Counted from the first letter of the stretch, positions 10,901 to 24,261 are shown. The stretch is DNA of 64,000 nucleotides from Lycium barbarum (GCF_019175385.1 NC_083337.1:48398938-48462937), one strand, 5' to 3'. Numbers and translations: made by a program. The notes: generated by a model not told the origin, from the letters alone.

Positions 10901-13140
10901 AAAGAATAAGTCAATGGCACCTCCGGAATAATGGAGTGCTCTCAAAGTCTGCTAATAGCTCATACGTGTCTGGATCACCTCCCTGTCTACCTGTGGGCAT
11001 GAACACAGCGTCCAAAGAAAACAGACGTCAGTACGAACATTGTACTGAGTATGTAAGGCATGAATGAAATGAACATAATAGAGAAATCATAAGACATAAG
11101 ATGAAGATATAACCTGCTTAACTTTTAAGAGTGGATACATTTCATACATATATCATATATAATCATAGTACATGTATCATCATATCGCATACATCATCAT
11201 ATCATATATATCATCATCGTTAACCCGCGTCGGGGTAACCATCACATGCCGCCCACTAGCGGTGTCATGCCCGGCCCTCTAGGCTCGGTGTAAACATAGC
11301 AGCCCGCCTTAGCGGTGACATGCCCGGCCATTTAGGCACGGTGGAATCGTATGCAGCCCGCCTTCGCGGTGACATGCCTGGCTAACTAGGCACGGTGGAA
11401 TCGTATCGTCATATAGTCAACATAAACTTATCATTATCATACATCTCATAGGCATATCATAACCTTATCATAACTTAGCATCATCATACATTCAGCATTA
11501 ATCATACATTAAAGCTTGAAGGTAACCATGGCTATGTCGGGGTGACATGAGGTCGTGAACCCCCGACTACGTTATGGAGTGATCATAATCGTCATATCTC
11601 ACCTTGGAGGGACTAACATTTTAAGGTGAGTGCACACAAGGAAAAGCATCAATGGAACTATACTTAGGGTCATTAACCTCATGGACATCGTACCTCACTT
11701 TAAGGTTCTTTGTACTTAAACTCATCATTATTATTATCATGCTCGTATCGTATCTCTTTTCTTTAGCTTATACATATATAGCTCGTTACAGTCATGGACT
11801 CATAGTTTCCTTTATTTATGAAGATCATGGGAAAAAAGGAGGATTCATGCCATATGAGTCATGCCATAGAAGGAAAGGATTAGCCTCACATACCTCTTTC
11901 ATTTAACAATTCTATCACTTGATTGTTCTCCTTCGATGCTCGCGTTTCTACCTTCAAGAGAATTCGCATCAACATTAGCTAATTGATTATATGAACGTGC
12001 TTACTAATGCTGGAGAAAATTGGGCAGCATTTCCTTTATTTATACAACTTTCCTCACCATACATATCAACTCTAAAATGTCTATAAGAACATTCACAACA
12101 TTATAACCAACAATCTTTATTCATCCACATTTCTAAATTTCACTCCGATTCATCTATAGTCATGGTCATAGCAGACTATTACGTTCACTCGCATATAATT
12201 CTTATCCCATGTTCTAAATGTCACTTATAACATACTTATAATTACAACATCTCAAGAATCATGATTCATTTCAACTACAACTCAAAAATCTCACTATCCT
12301 CTCATACATGACCCATTTTCTATCTCCTTCTACAATCCAAGTCTTTTCAGCACTCATTACCTGAAACAACATGGAATGATCATAAAACTTACCTTAGATA
12401 GTGTAGGAATAAGCCTTGAGTGGAAATACTTCTCTTGCACCGAAACCCTAGTTCACTTCCATTGGAATTTCTTGGCTTGGATGAACTTTAATGTGTTTCT
12501 TACACTTGATTTTGTTGGTTTGATGAAGTTGATCATCAATTTCTCTTGGGTTCTTGTTGATGAAGAGTGGAGAGTTCTCTAGATTGTTCTTGAATTGTGG
12601 AGAGAAAGAATGAAATAAATGGAATGAGATTGGTCCCTTATGTAAATTTTAAAAGTTGTCCCGACCAGATTCTACGGACCAACATACTGGCCGTATGTAT
12701 GGCCGTAGATCTGGTCTAGTGAAGGACCCATTCTGGTCACAACATACAGCCTAACAGACGGCCAGTATGTTTTATATGGCCATTATGTTGGGCCGTATAA
12801 TGCCCAGTCTTCCCGAACTCTTTCTCGTCGACTCGTTTGATCTCCAATCCTTATGGAACCTTCTTAACACTTGTTTAACACCTCATTACCAATCTAAGGG
12901 ACATTATAACTCTTCTCGAAGACATCATTAAGTCATCGTTAACCTGTTGCTCGTAACTCTTTTCCAATACATGGCATATACCTTGTATTTCTTGGCAACT
13001 TCCGTCTCTTACCTCGAATGTCTTTGAAATCTCATTTAGAATCATCAAATTTTATTTCTTACTTACCAAGACATCGTATACTTCGTGCCCTTCATTATCC
13101 TATTCACTGTATGTTAACGGGAAATTTTCGAGGTGTAACA
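10565..13140 (-). repeat. 3' LTR of element C (2576 bp)
   Basis: Read on - it starts TGTTACACCTCGAAAATTTC at 13140, directly after a PPT, and ends GGTCGTGATA at 10565 (terminal CA changed to TA). It contains a palindrome cluster (12670-12805), CTAAG|GTAAG near 12390, the hairpin region (10988-11049), a TA/CA run at 10861-10902, and tandem blocks with GCCCGCCTTAGCGGTGACATG (about 11246-11402). Its U5 side matches F and L (GGTACCC, CCACCGAG) rather than C's own 5' LTR. Confidence 0.85.
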
Positions 13141-13178
13141 TTCTTCCCCCCCTTTTGGAACATTCGTCCTCAAATGTT
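13141..13178 (-). other. Polypurine tract and palindrome of element C
   Basis: On - AACATTTGAGGACGAATGTT (13159-13178, one arm mutated) precedes CCAAAAGGGGGGAAGAA and then the LTR start TGTTACACC. Confidence 0.85.
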
Positions 13179-13338
13179 AAGTTCTCGGGAATCCTACAAA
13201 AATTTCGCTAGAGTTTCCCATGGCACTACCATCTTGACACAACAGGCCATAATAACATTGCATCACAGGGCCACAACACAATAGCAATATAAGTTGGCCA
13301 CACAAGACCCATATACATAAAAAGAAAACATACATACC

Positions 13339-14287
13339 TCATAGTTTTGATATTTCATTGTGGATCTCTTCTGGGGGTAGAAATAGGTGCGGGTACTTAG
13401 ATTTCATATTCTCTTCCGCTTCCCAAGTCATTTCCTCTCGCTTATTATTTCTCCATAAGACTTTGACTGAAGCCACTTCTTTATTTCTGAGCCTCCGCAC
13501 TTGCCTATCCAATATGGCAATGGGTACTTCTTCATAAGCCAACCTTTCTGTCACTTGAACATCATCTATTGGAACAATCCTCATAGGATCTCCAACACAC
13601 TTGTGGAGCATTGAGACATGAAAAACCGGATGGACGGATTCGAGCTCTAGGCTAAGTCCAATTCATAAGATACTTGACCCACCTTACGGGTTATTCTATA
13701 AGGTCCAATGTATCGAGGACTTAACTTTCCTTTCTTACCAAATCTCATCACCCCTTTTATTGGTGACACCTTTAAAAATACCCAATCATCAACTTGAAAT
13801 TCTAAGTCTCGCCGGCAGTTGTCCGCATAAGATTTTTGGCGACTTTGGGTTGTCAACAATCGATCTTGAATCACCTTGACCTTTTTGACTACTTGTTGAA
13901 TCAATTCAGGACCTATTAGTTGTACTTCCCCTACTTCAAACCATCCAACTGGGATCTACACTTCCTTCCATATAAGGTCATACAGAGCTATTTGGATACT
14001 GAAATGGTAGCTATTGTTGTATGCAAACTCAATAAGAGGTAAATGGTCATCCCAACTACCACCGAAATCCAGAACACATGCTCTTAGCATATCTTCCAAG
14101 GTCTGAATGGTACGTTCGGCTTGCCCATAAGTCTGCGGATGAAATGTCGTGCTAAGCTTTACTTGAGTACCCAAACCTTCTTGGAAGGCTTTCCAGAACT
14201 TAGCTGTAAATTGTGGCCCTCTATCTATGATAATGGTATCAGAATACCATGGAGTCGCACAATCTCCTTGAGATACAGCCTTGCATA
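13339..14287 (-). pseudogene. Truncated pol of element C: integrase C-terminal part and chromodomain
   Basis: Reading resumes in mid-integrase (ARLYLKEIVRLHG), so the HHCC finger, the first catalytic Asp, RT, RNase H and protease are absent. The second Asp context IDRGPQFTAKFW and the Glu context (TYGQAERT) are present. A frame break near 13956 follows YNNSYHFSIQI. The reading continues as KVKVIQDRLLTTQSRQK, DWVFLKVSP and GPYRI, ends at a stop after SYELDLA, and then continues with the chromodomain-type tail (LDRQVRRLRNKEVASVKVLW, EEMTWEAEENMKSKYPHLF). It is dead; the family tail identifies a chromovirus. Confidence 0.88.
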
Positions 14288-15475
14288 ACTGAGGGGCAAT
14301 CACGCATAATATGGCCTGGCCGACCACATAAATAGCAAATGTCTGAACCTGATCGACATTGACCCCAATGAAACTTCCCACACTGGGAACATCGTGGTAC
14401 GGGTGGCCTCGCCTGACCCGAATCACCCCTAAACTGAGACCCTGAAAAACTCTGACTCGGCCCTGAACGAGTAGATCTATCAAATCTCTGGCTTGAAAAT
14501 CGTGGAGGTGAACTGGTCATAGAATAGCCTGAATGTCTAGGGAACTACTGCCTGTGTCCACCTCTAAACTCGCTCATCGAACCCGATGATCTGGCCCTCT
14601 TGCTATGGCCCCTATCTTGCTCACGTTCACTTCTCTGCTGCTGCAGGCTTTCTTCTAAGTTCTGAGCGTGGCCCTGAATGCGTGCAATATCCATACCGTC
14701 CTGAAGGGACGCAGTCAAGCATCTATCCATCAAGTGTGGCCCTAGGCCCTTCACAAATCGGTGTACCCGGTCACCCATATCTGCTACCATGGCCGAAGCA
14801 TACCTGGCCAAGGAATTGAAGTGGAGGCTATACTCTAAGGCACTCATACTACCTTGCCTCAAGCTCAAGAATTTATCGGCCCTAGCTCGCCGAACTTCTG
14901 GAGGCATATAATGACGGAGAAAGGCATCAACAAACTCTTGCCATACTGGGGGAGGTGCATTGGCTCCCCATGAAGCCATCCAAACCGTATACCATTGGAT
15001 CGAGACATCTCTCAATCTATATGATGCTAGATCTACCGACTCGGTGTCTGAAGCATGTATCAATCGAAGCGTCCTTAACATACCATCAATAAAATACTGA
15101 GGGTCCTCCTCCGGCTTTGATCCAAAGAATTTCGGAGGGTTCAAAGTAATGAAATCACGGGCCCTTACACTAGCAGCCCTATCACCTTGCCCTGAACTTT
15201 GCCTCTGAGTCTGGGCCGCAACCAATTGAGTAAGCAAATTAATGGGCCTCTTTTACATCTTGGCCCGAAGCATCTGGTGGAGGAGCTGGAGGTGCTGGAG
15301 CTGGGGCGGAGGCTCCCTCACGCTCCTCAGTAATAGGCACTGTCTGGGAGGACTGAGATTGGGCCGCACTCTGGGACTCACTTTCCTCTACTACCGGTGG
15401 CGGTGTTCTTTCAGCCAGCTTTTCTGCTACCGTCTTTCCCTTTTGGGCCGCTGTAGCCTTACTCTTTTTAGGCAT
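14288..15475 (-). pseudogene. gag of element C, broken
   Basis: The ATG at 15475 begins MPKKSKATAAQKGK, two bases after a CAG. A Ser/Glu/Pro-rich N-terminal part is followed by a one-base frameshift near 15240 (after GQDVKEAH). The capsid-like core reads LNPPKFFGSKPEEDPQYFID, ASYRLRDV, MPPEVRRARADKFLSLRQGS and VADMGDRVHRFVKGLGPHL. A stop at about 14545 lies in the linker. An intact zinc knuckle CYLCGRPGHIMRDC follows. The sequence jumps directly into integrase after CPSV near 14288. It is most similar to the gag of K. Confidence 0.88.
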
Positions 15476-15500
15476 CTCTGAAATACACAACACATGATTA
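15473..15500 (-). promoter_or_regulatory. Putative 3' splice site upstream of the gag ATG of C
   Basis: On - CTTAAT about 20 bases upstream, then TGTATTTCAG (CAG at 15480-15478), two bases and ATG at 15475. This is almost identical to the arrangement in K. Confidence 0.5.
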
Positions 15501-15669
15501 AGGAACAAGAATTTCTTATATCATAGCTCTATTGCACGATTCTTATGAAGAAAGAAGGTCAATCATTCCTAAAATGTCCGCAGCTTCTTGTTTATAAGTG
15601 TGGCGCGCAACCCACCCATAACCAAGACTCTACGGGACACGGCACGTAGACACACCCTAGGATTGAACT

Positions 15670-15681
15670 GCTCTGATACCA
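15670..15681 (-). other. Primer binding site of element C
   Basis: The minus strand reads TGGTATCAGAGC, complementary to the initiator-Met tRNA 3' end, 4 bases from the LTR end at 15686. Confidence 0.92.
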
Positions 15682-15685
15682 CTTT

Positions 15686-16322
15686 TTTCACGACCCGACT
15701 AGGGCCGCGATGAGCACCCGGCGCTACCCCACCTGGGCACCCCTTTAACATACATTCACATAACGTCTAGGTGAGCCATAAATCAAATCATGCATTCTAG
15801 TCATCAATCATACTAGTCCCATTTGGGCGACAACATTTCCTATATAAATTCATAGGCATCTATGCCACATCAAATGTACATGGGCCGACGTGGCTGACAA
15901 TAATATACAAAACACGGGCCAACAAGGCCAGACATATCTAACCATATATACGTGACTACGAGCCTCTAAGAAGAGTATAACATATCACATGAGCGGGACA
16001 GGACCCCGCTATGCCCATAATTATATACACAAAAGAATAAGTACCCAAAAGCTATGGCTCCGAAGGAAATGGAGCTCCGCTATGTAATCTCTGAATAAGC
16101 AGCTATGGATCAAGTATGTCTCCCTGTGCACCTACGGGCATGACGCAACGTCCACAAACAAAAGTACGTCAGTACGAAGAATGTACTGAGTATGTAAAGC
16201 ATGATCAAAATCGATATAGAAGCATAATGATCAACATGTGAAGTAGCATAGGAGGGGAGACAATAATATCATCATCATGGCACTTACTTGCTTTCCATAG
16301 AGACATTCCGTTTCTATTGCGT
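15686..16322 (-). repeat. 5' LTR of element C, U5 side
   Basis: This is the element-internal end of C's 5' LTR (terminal TGTCACG changed to TTTCACG as read on +). It contains the hairpin region at 16128-16190. Its sequence (CACCCGGCGCTACCCCACCTGGG and the GCGGGACAGGACCCCGC block) resembles K's LTR. It is interrupted at 16323 by solo LTR D with TSD TGCGT. Confidence 0.88.
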
Positions 16323-18344
16323 TGTTATACCCCATATTTTCATACATTGGGACGTTTTAAACTAAACGCGACAAGTTAAAGACAAGACTATTTTAAGATA
16401 CGAAGTAGAGACTTTAACTTCCGGTTTCGATTCAAGTCACAAGTTACCTACAAATTTCGTTTGGTATAGAAGCATTAATGGAAATTGGGATTTAATTAAC
16501 TATGATTGGATTATTAAGTGGGATTGGGAAACAAAAAATCAGTTCATTATTATAAGCCATAGTTGGCCGTGTAGGTTAGTGATGTGGTCAATGGTTTTTG
16601 ACCCAAACATTTGAGTGGGACACATGTCCAATTCATGGAAGGAATATATAAGGCAAAATTCTGATTCATACATCACTAAGCAACTCATTTCAACATTCAT
16701 AAAGCAAAAAATATAGAGATAGAGAGAGAGGGTCTCTCGGCTAGAGCTGGCCGAGAGAGAGGTGCCCCAAAGTTGATCCAAAAATCAGTTTTTCAAGCAA
16801 TTTAACTCCCTTATAGAGGTATAATAACGTGTAGCATTCATTGGTATAGCAAGAACAAGTGTTAATTTCAAGAAATGGATTTGAAGGCTTAGCCGATTGA
16901 AGCATTGGGCTATAAGGTAAGAAGTTGATCCCTTTTCATATGTTTAGTGGTGAATTGAATGTTTATGATGTTGCATGTTGGCATTGGACTGTTTTTCTTG
17001 AAGTTGAAGTGGGCCGTGTGATGTAGACTTAGGTGAAATGATGCTTAATCTCCTTGTACATGTATTGGGAATGAATTGAATGTGTTGTAGTATGGATAAT
17101 TGGATGAAAATCATGAAGCTGTTGTAGTTGTGTTGAAGCCGTGTAGGAGACTGCTTTAGAGGAATTTATGGATTGGTTTGTGTCATGTTTTGATTGTTGT
17201 TGTTATGGACATTGTGGTGTATTGTATGCATTATGAATATGTGAATTGAGGTGTTAAAGAACTGAATCATGTTGAAGGGGGAAAACAGTCCAAACCGTGG
17301 ACTGTTTTAATGTTAGGAGTGAATTAGTGTATGTTGAATGTTGATTATTGTTATGAACACATAGTGAAAGTGAAGTTTAATGATTCAAGTTGAAATTGAA
17401 ATGGTTTGTGGGCTGTTGTAAGAGTAATATGATGCTAAAACAGTTCCAATAATCGTATAAGTAATGTTGTAAACGTGTTGTTGTCGTTGTAGTTGAAGTT
17501 AGAAAATTGCGAAATAGAAATGGTAGTGTGGTGTGTGTTTTTTGACCGTGAGTATGGGACAGTTTTGAATGATGTACAAGCTGTCCAAAGTTCCCTTAAG
17601 TCATGTTTAAACAAGTTCGGATTGATACATGAAAGAATGACTAACAATATTATCTTGTAGCACTAGTTGGTTTGAATGCGAACGAAACGTCGTCTAAATG
17701 TTAGAAAGGGATTATTAACGTTAAAATACGTATTGAATTCCCTCGTAGACTAATTGTAACTCTTGATATCTTGATATAGGATAAGTGCTATTGGGCAGCA
17801 AGTACAAGTTATAATACGACTAAACGCTAAAGGTATGTAAAGCCTATTCCTTCTTTTCTTGGCATGTCCTAGACGTAAGTAAGGAATGATATGAACCTTG
17901 GGGTAAATTCTACTCTCTAGTTCCAAGCATGACTTATGATTCTATTCATTCCGTAATGTTATGGTCACGAGCCTACTATATAATTGACTAATGAATGATG
18001 TATAGAAGTTCCTACTTTTAAAGAATTGCATAATTAGAGGCATACTTGACTATCAAAAGTTACACCATGTCAAATTGATACATGTACATGAAATCTGAAA
18101 CGTTCCTTGCTATAACTTGTAATGAGATTTAAAAAGAACTGAATATGATTATTATCCTGACACTTTAGAGCTGGTTAGTTACTTATCTATTGAGTCTCAA
18201 AAGATGAATTGCATATATGTGGTTGCTTATTATTCTGCTTGTGCTTACCGCTATATCCTTCACTGAGTCCCGGGCCAGGACACGTTTTCGTGCGCATATT
18301 TACTATATTACTAACCGAGCCCCTCACTAGAGGGCCGGGACACG

Positions 18345-18378
<34 letters not shown>

Positions 18379-19319
18379 ATGATATGATGACATGATGATA
18401 TGAAGATGGCGGCCAGGAGGGCATCTATTCCTTATTACCGAGTCCCTCACTAGAGGGCCGGGACACGTATATGTTTATGTTATGATGCTATGATTATAAT
18501 TACCGAGTCCCTCACTAAAGGGCCGGGACACGTTATATATGTTATATACAGAATGATTATTCAGCCTTGGTTACGAAACTCTATATTGATATTGATATGA
18601 GAATGATATAGATGAAATATGTTCAAAGGCAAGTTTTATGAAATTCTGTTTGTTGCATTGGGTCCTACACACCTTGTCTCAGTATGAGTCTATTACTATA
18701 TTTCATGCTTTACATGCTCAGTACATATTCCGTACTGACCCCCTTTTCTTCGGGGGGCTGCGTTCATGCCCGCAGGTACAGACGCTCGTTTCGGAGATCC
18801 GCCAGCCTAGGATATCTATTCAGCTACTTTGAAGTGCTCCTTTGTTCCGGAGCCTAGCTTGTGGTATAACTTCCTTTTGTTGTATATGTATGTGTTTAGT
18901 TGGGGTACGGCGGGGCCCTGTCCCGTCATATGATTCTGTCATTACTCTTAGAGGTCTGTGGACACATGTGTGGGTTTGTATATAGTTGTTGTTGCGTTGT
19001 ATGAATATGACTTATGTTTGGGGCGTACCCATTCGTAATGGCAGCCTTGTCGGCTTGCATATATATATATATGTTTGGGATGTTGCGTGTAGTGGCAGCC
19101 TTGTCGGCTTGCGTAAATATATATATGTTGTTGTTGAAGATCGTAACTCCTCAGGAGACAGGTGCCTACGACATACAGAATTGTGACAGCTTTAGAATAA
19201 CGTCCTGCTTTTTATACAAATAAGTTCATAATATGCTGGTTATAAAAGATTATAGTTAACAGGTGATATGAGTGTCCAATTCGGACACTACTCACGGCCT
19301 ACGGGGTTGGGTCGTGACA
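16323..19319 (+). repeat. Solo LTR D (2997 bp), plus strand
   Basis: It starts TGTTATACCCCATATTTTC and ends GGGTTGGGTCGTGACA. A perfect TSD TGCGT flanks it (16318-16322 and 19320-19324), and no internal region is present, so it is a solo LTR. It is the same family as the LTRs of element I (shared GGGACGTTTTAAACTAAACG near the start). Donor-like AAG|GTAAGAAG is at 16917, acceptor-like GGGCAG ends at 17798 and donor-like AAAG|GTATGTAAAGC is at 17833. The hairpin region is at 18719-18777, with tandem GAGTCCCTCACTAGAGGGCC blocks at 18260-18540. Confidence 0.92.
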
Positions 19320-19324
19320 TGCGT

Positions 19325-21204
19325 ATCCGCATACATACATCCAAATCCTTACTTAATTACCCTCATAATCATTTACATCTCATATACATAACATATTCGT
19401 ACTCTTAATGATGTCATATACATAGCATATACACATATATGCAGATATACATAGCATGCCCGACCATGAAGGTTCGGTGTTTCATACATACTTGGCCAAC
19501 CAAGGCTCAAGGTTATGTCTACCTGGCCCTACCATGGCATCAGGGTTATCCATACCATCTGCAGATGTGCGCGCGCGTTACGTAATCATATACATACATA
19601 TACATATATTCTACCCGGTGTTATAAGCTCGGGGTTTCATTATAGCCCTTCATAGGCACACATAAGTATAATAGCCCATAGGCACCTTTAGCATCATTAT
19701 TATTATCATCATCATTTCTATCATCATTATTATCGTCATCATTACTATCATCATCATTATTATCATCATTATTATTATCGTTACGTCTGCATTATAGGCT
19801 TACTCGTCGTGTAAGAAACGTAGTACACATCAAGGATTGCAGGCTCAGTAGCTTTTGAGAATAGAATCATATGGAGCACATCATGAGCTCATAGAAGGAT
19901 AATTGATTGGCCAAAGAACCATGCCTTATGAAAGAAGGTTTAGCCTTACATACCTTTTCGTTGAACTATTCTACACTTGCACGTACTCCTCCGATGCTCA
20001 CGTTTCTACCTTCATTAAGGTCATACTATCATTAGAATCGATAACTAGCACACATGGCTAAAGCTAGAGAAAATCGGGCAACATCTCCTTTATTTGTACA
20101 ACATTTGCCCATATCGTAATTCAACTCCCAAACGTCGACAATACATTCACAATATCATAACAATAGCCATTAATCATCCACATTATCTAGATTTCTCAAT
20201 TTGCTCCTAGTTCACCCATATTCATGGTCATAACCCTCGACCTCGTCCATTCATATACAATGTCGATTTCATGATCTTAACGTCGTTTATAACACATTCA
20301 TATCACAACACAACAATAAACATGATTCAATTCAAACTATTTCTCAAAAGGTCACTATTCATCATTCATGACCTATTTTACCATATTTTTCTACAATCCA
20401 TGTATTTCAACTCTCCAATATCTTAAACAACGTATAAATATCATGAATCTTACCTTAGATGTTGTAGGAACGAGCCTTAGTTGATAATAATCCACTTGAG
20501 CAAAAACCTAGTTTTCCTCCATTTGGATTTCTTGACTTCGATGATCTTTAATGGGTTTTCCTTCCACTTGATTCACTTGATTAACATTGTTAATGACTAA
20601 TAATCCTTGAAAACTTGTATAATAAATGTAGAGAGATGTTTTAGAGAGAAGGGGTGTGATATAGAAGTGAAATGAAATAAGTCTTGGTCCCCTTATTTAA
20701 CGACTTAAAAATCTGAATTGAAGTGCACAGTGGTCGTAAACTTGGTTTACGGCCCGTATTCCAGTTTACGGACCGTCCTGCATGGTCGTGTTTAACCATA
20801 GCAGAATCAGAAACTCAGGCTGCAACAGGGTGATTTACGACCATGGTTTACGGGCCGTAAATCACTTTACGGTCCGTATTCTGGGTTGTATTTAACCATT
20901 GTTCATCTGGCAGAAATTTGAAGTCTCGAATGCCAAAATAAGACAGGCCAGTTTACGGACCGTATACCATTTTACGGTCCGTATTTCACTTTACGACCGG
21001 CTGGCCAGATTGCAAACCTGCAACTTTTCACATTTCTTGACTCTTCATTCTAATCATCAACATCCATTTGCCTACCTTGCTCATCTCATACCTTGCCATA
21101 TCTTAGCCAACTTTCTCGTCTTGCATCGGATGCCTTTGAAATCTCGCCTAAGGTCGTCGAACGTCATTTCTTACTCATGGAACGTCATACACTCGTACTC
21201 GTTC
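19325..21204 (-). repeat. 5' LTR of element C, middle part
   Basis: Continuation of C's 5' LTR between D and B. It includes an ATC/ATT-rich microsatellite (about 19697-19790), a GCGCGCG patch near 19568, and a palindrome cluster with TTTACGGTCCGTA forms (20730-21005). It matches K's LTR in layout. The remaining 41 bp of the LTR are at 41194-41234, beyond element B. Confidence 0.85.
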
Positions 21205-24072
21205 TGTTATATCCCGTATTTTGTGCATTCGGATATTTCAAGATAATTGCGAGAACTTAAGGGCGAGGCTATATTTTGATCTTGTTTAACACACAAGTTG
21301 TTTATGAAAATTTTTGAAGTGGAAATATTAAGAAAGGCTAGGGGCAAAAAGGAAAATTCATAAGATGGCTCATAGGAAATATGGAGGAAGGCAAAGGGCA
21401 AATTTGGAATTAGAAAAAATAACTTTTCATGAATTACAAAACAAAAAACAAATGGGCTTGAATTAAAGGGCCATTTGGCCGTCCAAAATAAAGTGGGCCG
21501 AGGCCCACATGGAAGTAAAACAAATAAGTCAAAAGATGACTTATGGATCACATTTATCATCTCTTATCAATTAGAAGACTCAAGAAACTTGGAGAGACAA
21601 AAACCATAAGGCCATTCGGCCATGGCAAGTAGAAGAGAAGTCCTAAAAATCTTGACCAAAGAAATATTTTCTCCTAGCATTTCTACTAATTGGAAGGTCC
21701 CTAGCAAAGTGAAGAAGTCATTGGAGTAAGTAAAGTATTCATTCTTGCAAGCTACAAATCCTAGCTAAGTGAGAAGTTAAAGGAAAAAGGTAAGGATTAA
21801 TCCTCTTCTTATATGTTATGGATGATTATATATGTTGTAGTAGGTAAAAGTGGATGAAATTCATGAAAATATGGATATATGTTGTGGCCGTGTGGTTGTT
21901 GTATGGTATGGAAGAGAATGAATCAATTTTTCTTAAGTATTTTGGTTGTTGTTGTAATGGAATCTATGATGGAAATGAAATTTTAATGATTCTAGTTGAA
22001 GTTGTAAGTGTTGGAGAGTTGTTTAGAAGCTAATGTGATGTTAAAAGCCATTTTTTGTATTTATGGAAAACAATGTTGTTAGTGTGTGAATTGTTGGTGT
22101 AGTTCATAAATTTGAAGGAAGGAAATGTGTTGTTATTGTTCTTGTTGCATTTGGAAGGTTTCGGATGAAGTAGAGTATTGGTTGAATTGTTTTGAATATT
22201 GTACGGATTGTTTGAAGTATTCTTGAATATTGTTTGAATGGTTGCGGATTAGTACTTGAATATGTAAGCAATTATGAATTGAACGTAAATGAAACGCCAT
22301 CGAAGTTTGTACAAAGAAGTTGCTACCGTTAGTATGCTTTTTGAATTGATTGTGGATATTGTTAGAATAACTGTTGGTATTGTTGTTGATAATTTGGCCG
22401 AGTTAAATTCTCGGATTTGTTGTTGATGATTTAGCCGAGTTGGATTCTCGGGGTTGTTGTATTTACAGGGGAAATGCTGCAAAAATTTCTGTAAATAAAG
22501 TGTTGGTTTAGAATTGGACTCTTAAGTGTTTATGGCTAATGTTTGGTATGTACGAATATTGTTGTAGATCTTGCGAAGCCAAAGACTTAAGTTCGGATTA
22601 GCGTAGGAAGCGGGCAAGGTATGTAAGGCTTACCCTTTCTTTCTTTTGGCATGTCCTAGAGCTAAGTAAGTTATGATACGTATCTTGGGGTAACTCTATT
22701 CTTGATTCCGAGCTTGTTAATGATTCTTATTCATTTCTTGATGTGAGTATGCTTAGTATAGTCGAGATTATCATATGATTGAATAACGAGCAAAGCATAA
22801 AGAGATTTTTGTTTTTTTTAGAGAGTTCTATAAGTATTAATGTCCCTAACTTTCGTAGACAGTCTCGGATTGCTTTAAAAACGTTCGTAGAGGTTTCTAT
22901 AATGAATATCGTTCCTAACATTTATATGCTAACTCGGATTGTTTTGGAAACATGGCGTAACGATATCCATAATGAATCCATTCCTAGATGTAGGATATCC
23001 TGAGTTCTTTGACCTATTAAGCCCGAAGGGGCATTCTCAAGTTGTGCGACTTCATAATGCGGTCTAAATCCCGAAGGGGACATTCATAAAATCTTTCTCT
23101 TACCTATGCATTTTACATTTAAATTTGTGAGTCTCGAAGGAAACAAATGAAAAGGGGTTTGATTTCATACATGACGTCCATAATAGTTTTTTTCTAGATG
23201 ATTTCATGACGCGACTGAGCGTGCTATATAACATATGGCCTCGGCTTAAGTCCGAGTGTGCTATGGCCTCAGCTTATCTCTGAGTCTGCTATGGCCTCAG
23301 CTTATGTTTGAGCGTGCTATATAACATATGGCCTCAGTTTATGTTATGCCAATTGAGTTGTGCATATGGTTTCACTAATAATTTCGAGAAAAATCAGTTT
23401 TATACTAAAGAAAACATAAAGTTAGACTTTCAAAACCACTCCGAAGGGGGTGCGAGATTTTACTATTTCGTTTCATTTACAATTTATGTTTACACTCCAT
23501 AGCATCATTTCTTTGTATTGATATTCGTGGATTAAGTTGTGTTGACACCATCATTATTATTATGCCGGAAGCGGCATGCCCGAAGGGGCCATCATCATTA
23601 TTATTATGCCGGAAGCGGCATGCTCGAAGGGGCCATCATCATTATTATTATGCCGGAAGCGGCATGCCCGAAGGGGCCATCATCATTATTATGCCGGAAG
23701 CGGCATGCCCGACGGGGCCATCATTATTATTATGCCGGAAGCGGCATGCCCGAAGGGGCCATCGTCATTATTATTAAGCCGGAAGCGGCTGCCCGAAGGG
23801 GCCATCATTATTATTAAGCCGGAAGCGGCATGCCCGAAGGGGCCATCATTATTATTATGCCGGAAGCGGCATGCCCGAAGGGGCCATCATTATTATTATG
23901 TCGGAAGCGGCATGCCCGAAGGGGCCATCGTTATTATTATGCCGGAAGCGGCATGCCCGAAGGGGCCATCATCATTATTATGCAGGAAGCGGCCGTCCGA
24001 AGGGACTATTGTGATACTAAATTTATATTGTGTATTCTATAATTTGCGTATGCGGTAATTATATGGTGCATG
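21205..24072 (+). repeat. 5' LTR of element B, first part
   Basis: It starts TGTTATATCCCGTATTTTGT. Donor-like AAAAAG|GTAAGG is at 21790, acceptor-like ATTTACAG ends at 22468, and donor-like CAAG|GTATGTAAGGC is at 22619. A minisatellite occupies 23549-24010. Short repeated GCCTCAGCTTATGTCTGAG phrases lie near 23230-23340. It is interrupted by element I after 24072. Confidence 0.9.
23549..24010 (+). repeat. Minisatellite of 11 units in the 5' LTR of B
   Basis: Eleven tandem units of about 38-46 bp built from ATTATTATTATGCCGGAAGCGG and CATGCCCGAAGGGGCCATC. The sixth unit lacks CAT, and the last is degenerate (GCCGTCCGAAGGGAC). Long open frames across it are a by-product of the repeat. The 3' LTR has an equivalent array with the same unit count and the same variant units in the same order. 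Confidence 0.95.
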
Positions 24073-24261
24073 TGTCACGACCCAACCCCGTAGGCCGTGA
24101 CTAGTGCCCGAGTTGGACACTCATATTATCTATTAACTGTAGTCATTTGCAATTAGCATGTCATGATCTCATTTGTACATAAAAAAAAATAGGACATTAT
24201 TTTTAAGTTGTCAAATTTTGTTTGTCTTAGGCACCTGTCTCCTGAGGAGTTGCACTTTTTA

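Noticed and set aside
19014..19223. Small frames in LTRs with a VMAALSAC-type peptide (also 24153-24443 and 32746-32981)
   Set aside because: They translate the GCAGCCTTGTCGGCTTGC repeat of the LTR and TA runs; frame is not conserved between LTRs.
23549..24010. CRISPR-like array
   Set aside because: Units are directly adjacent without unique spacers, and the context is a plant LTR.
23539..24058. Overlapping open frames over the minisatellite (also 40067-40615) with repeated CRKRHARRGH-type peptides
   Set aside because: All three frames are open because the repeat unit lacks stops; there is no separate promoter or conserved protein, and it lies inside LTRs.
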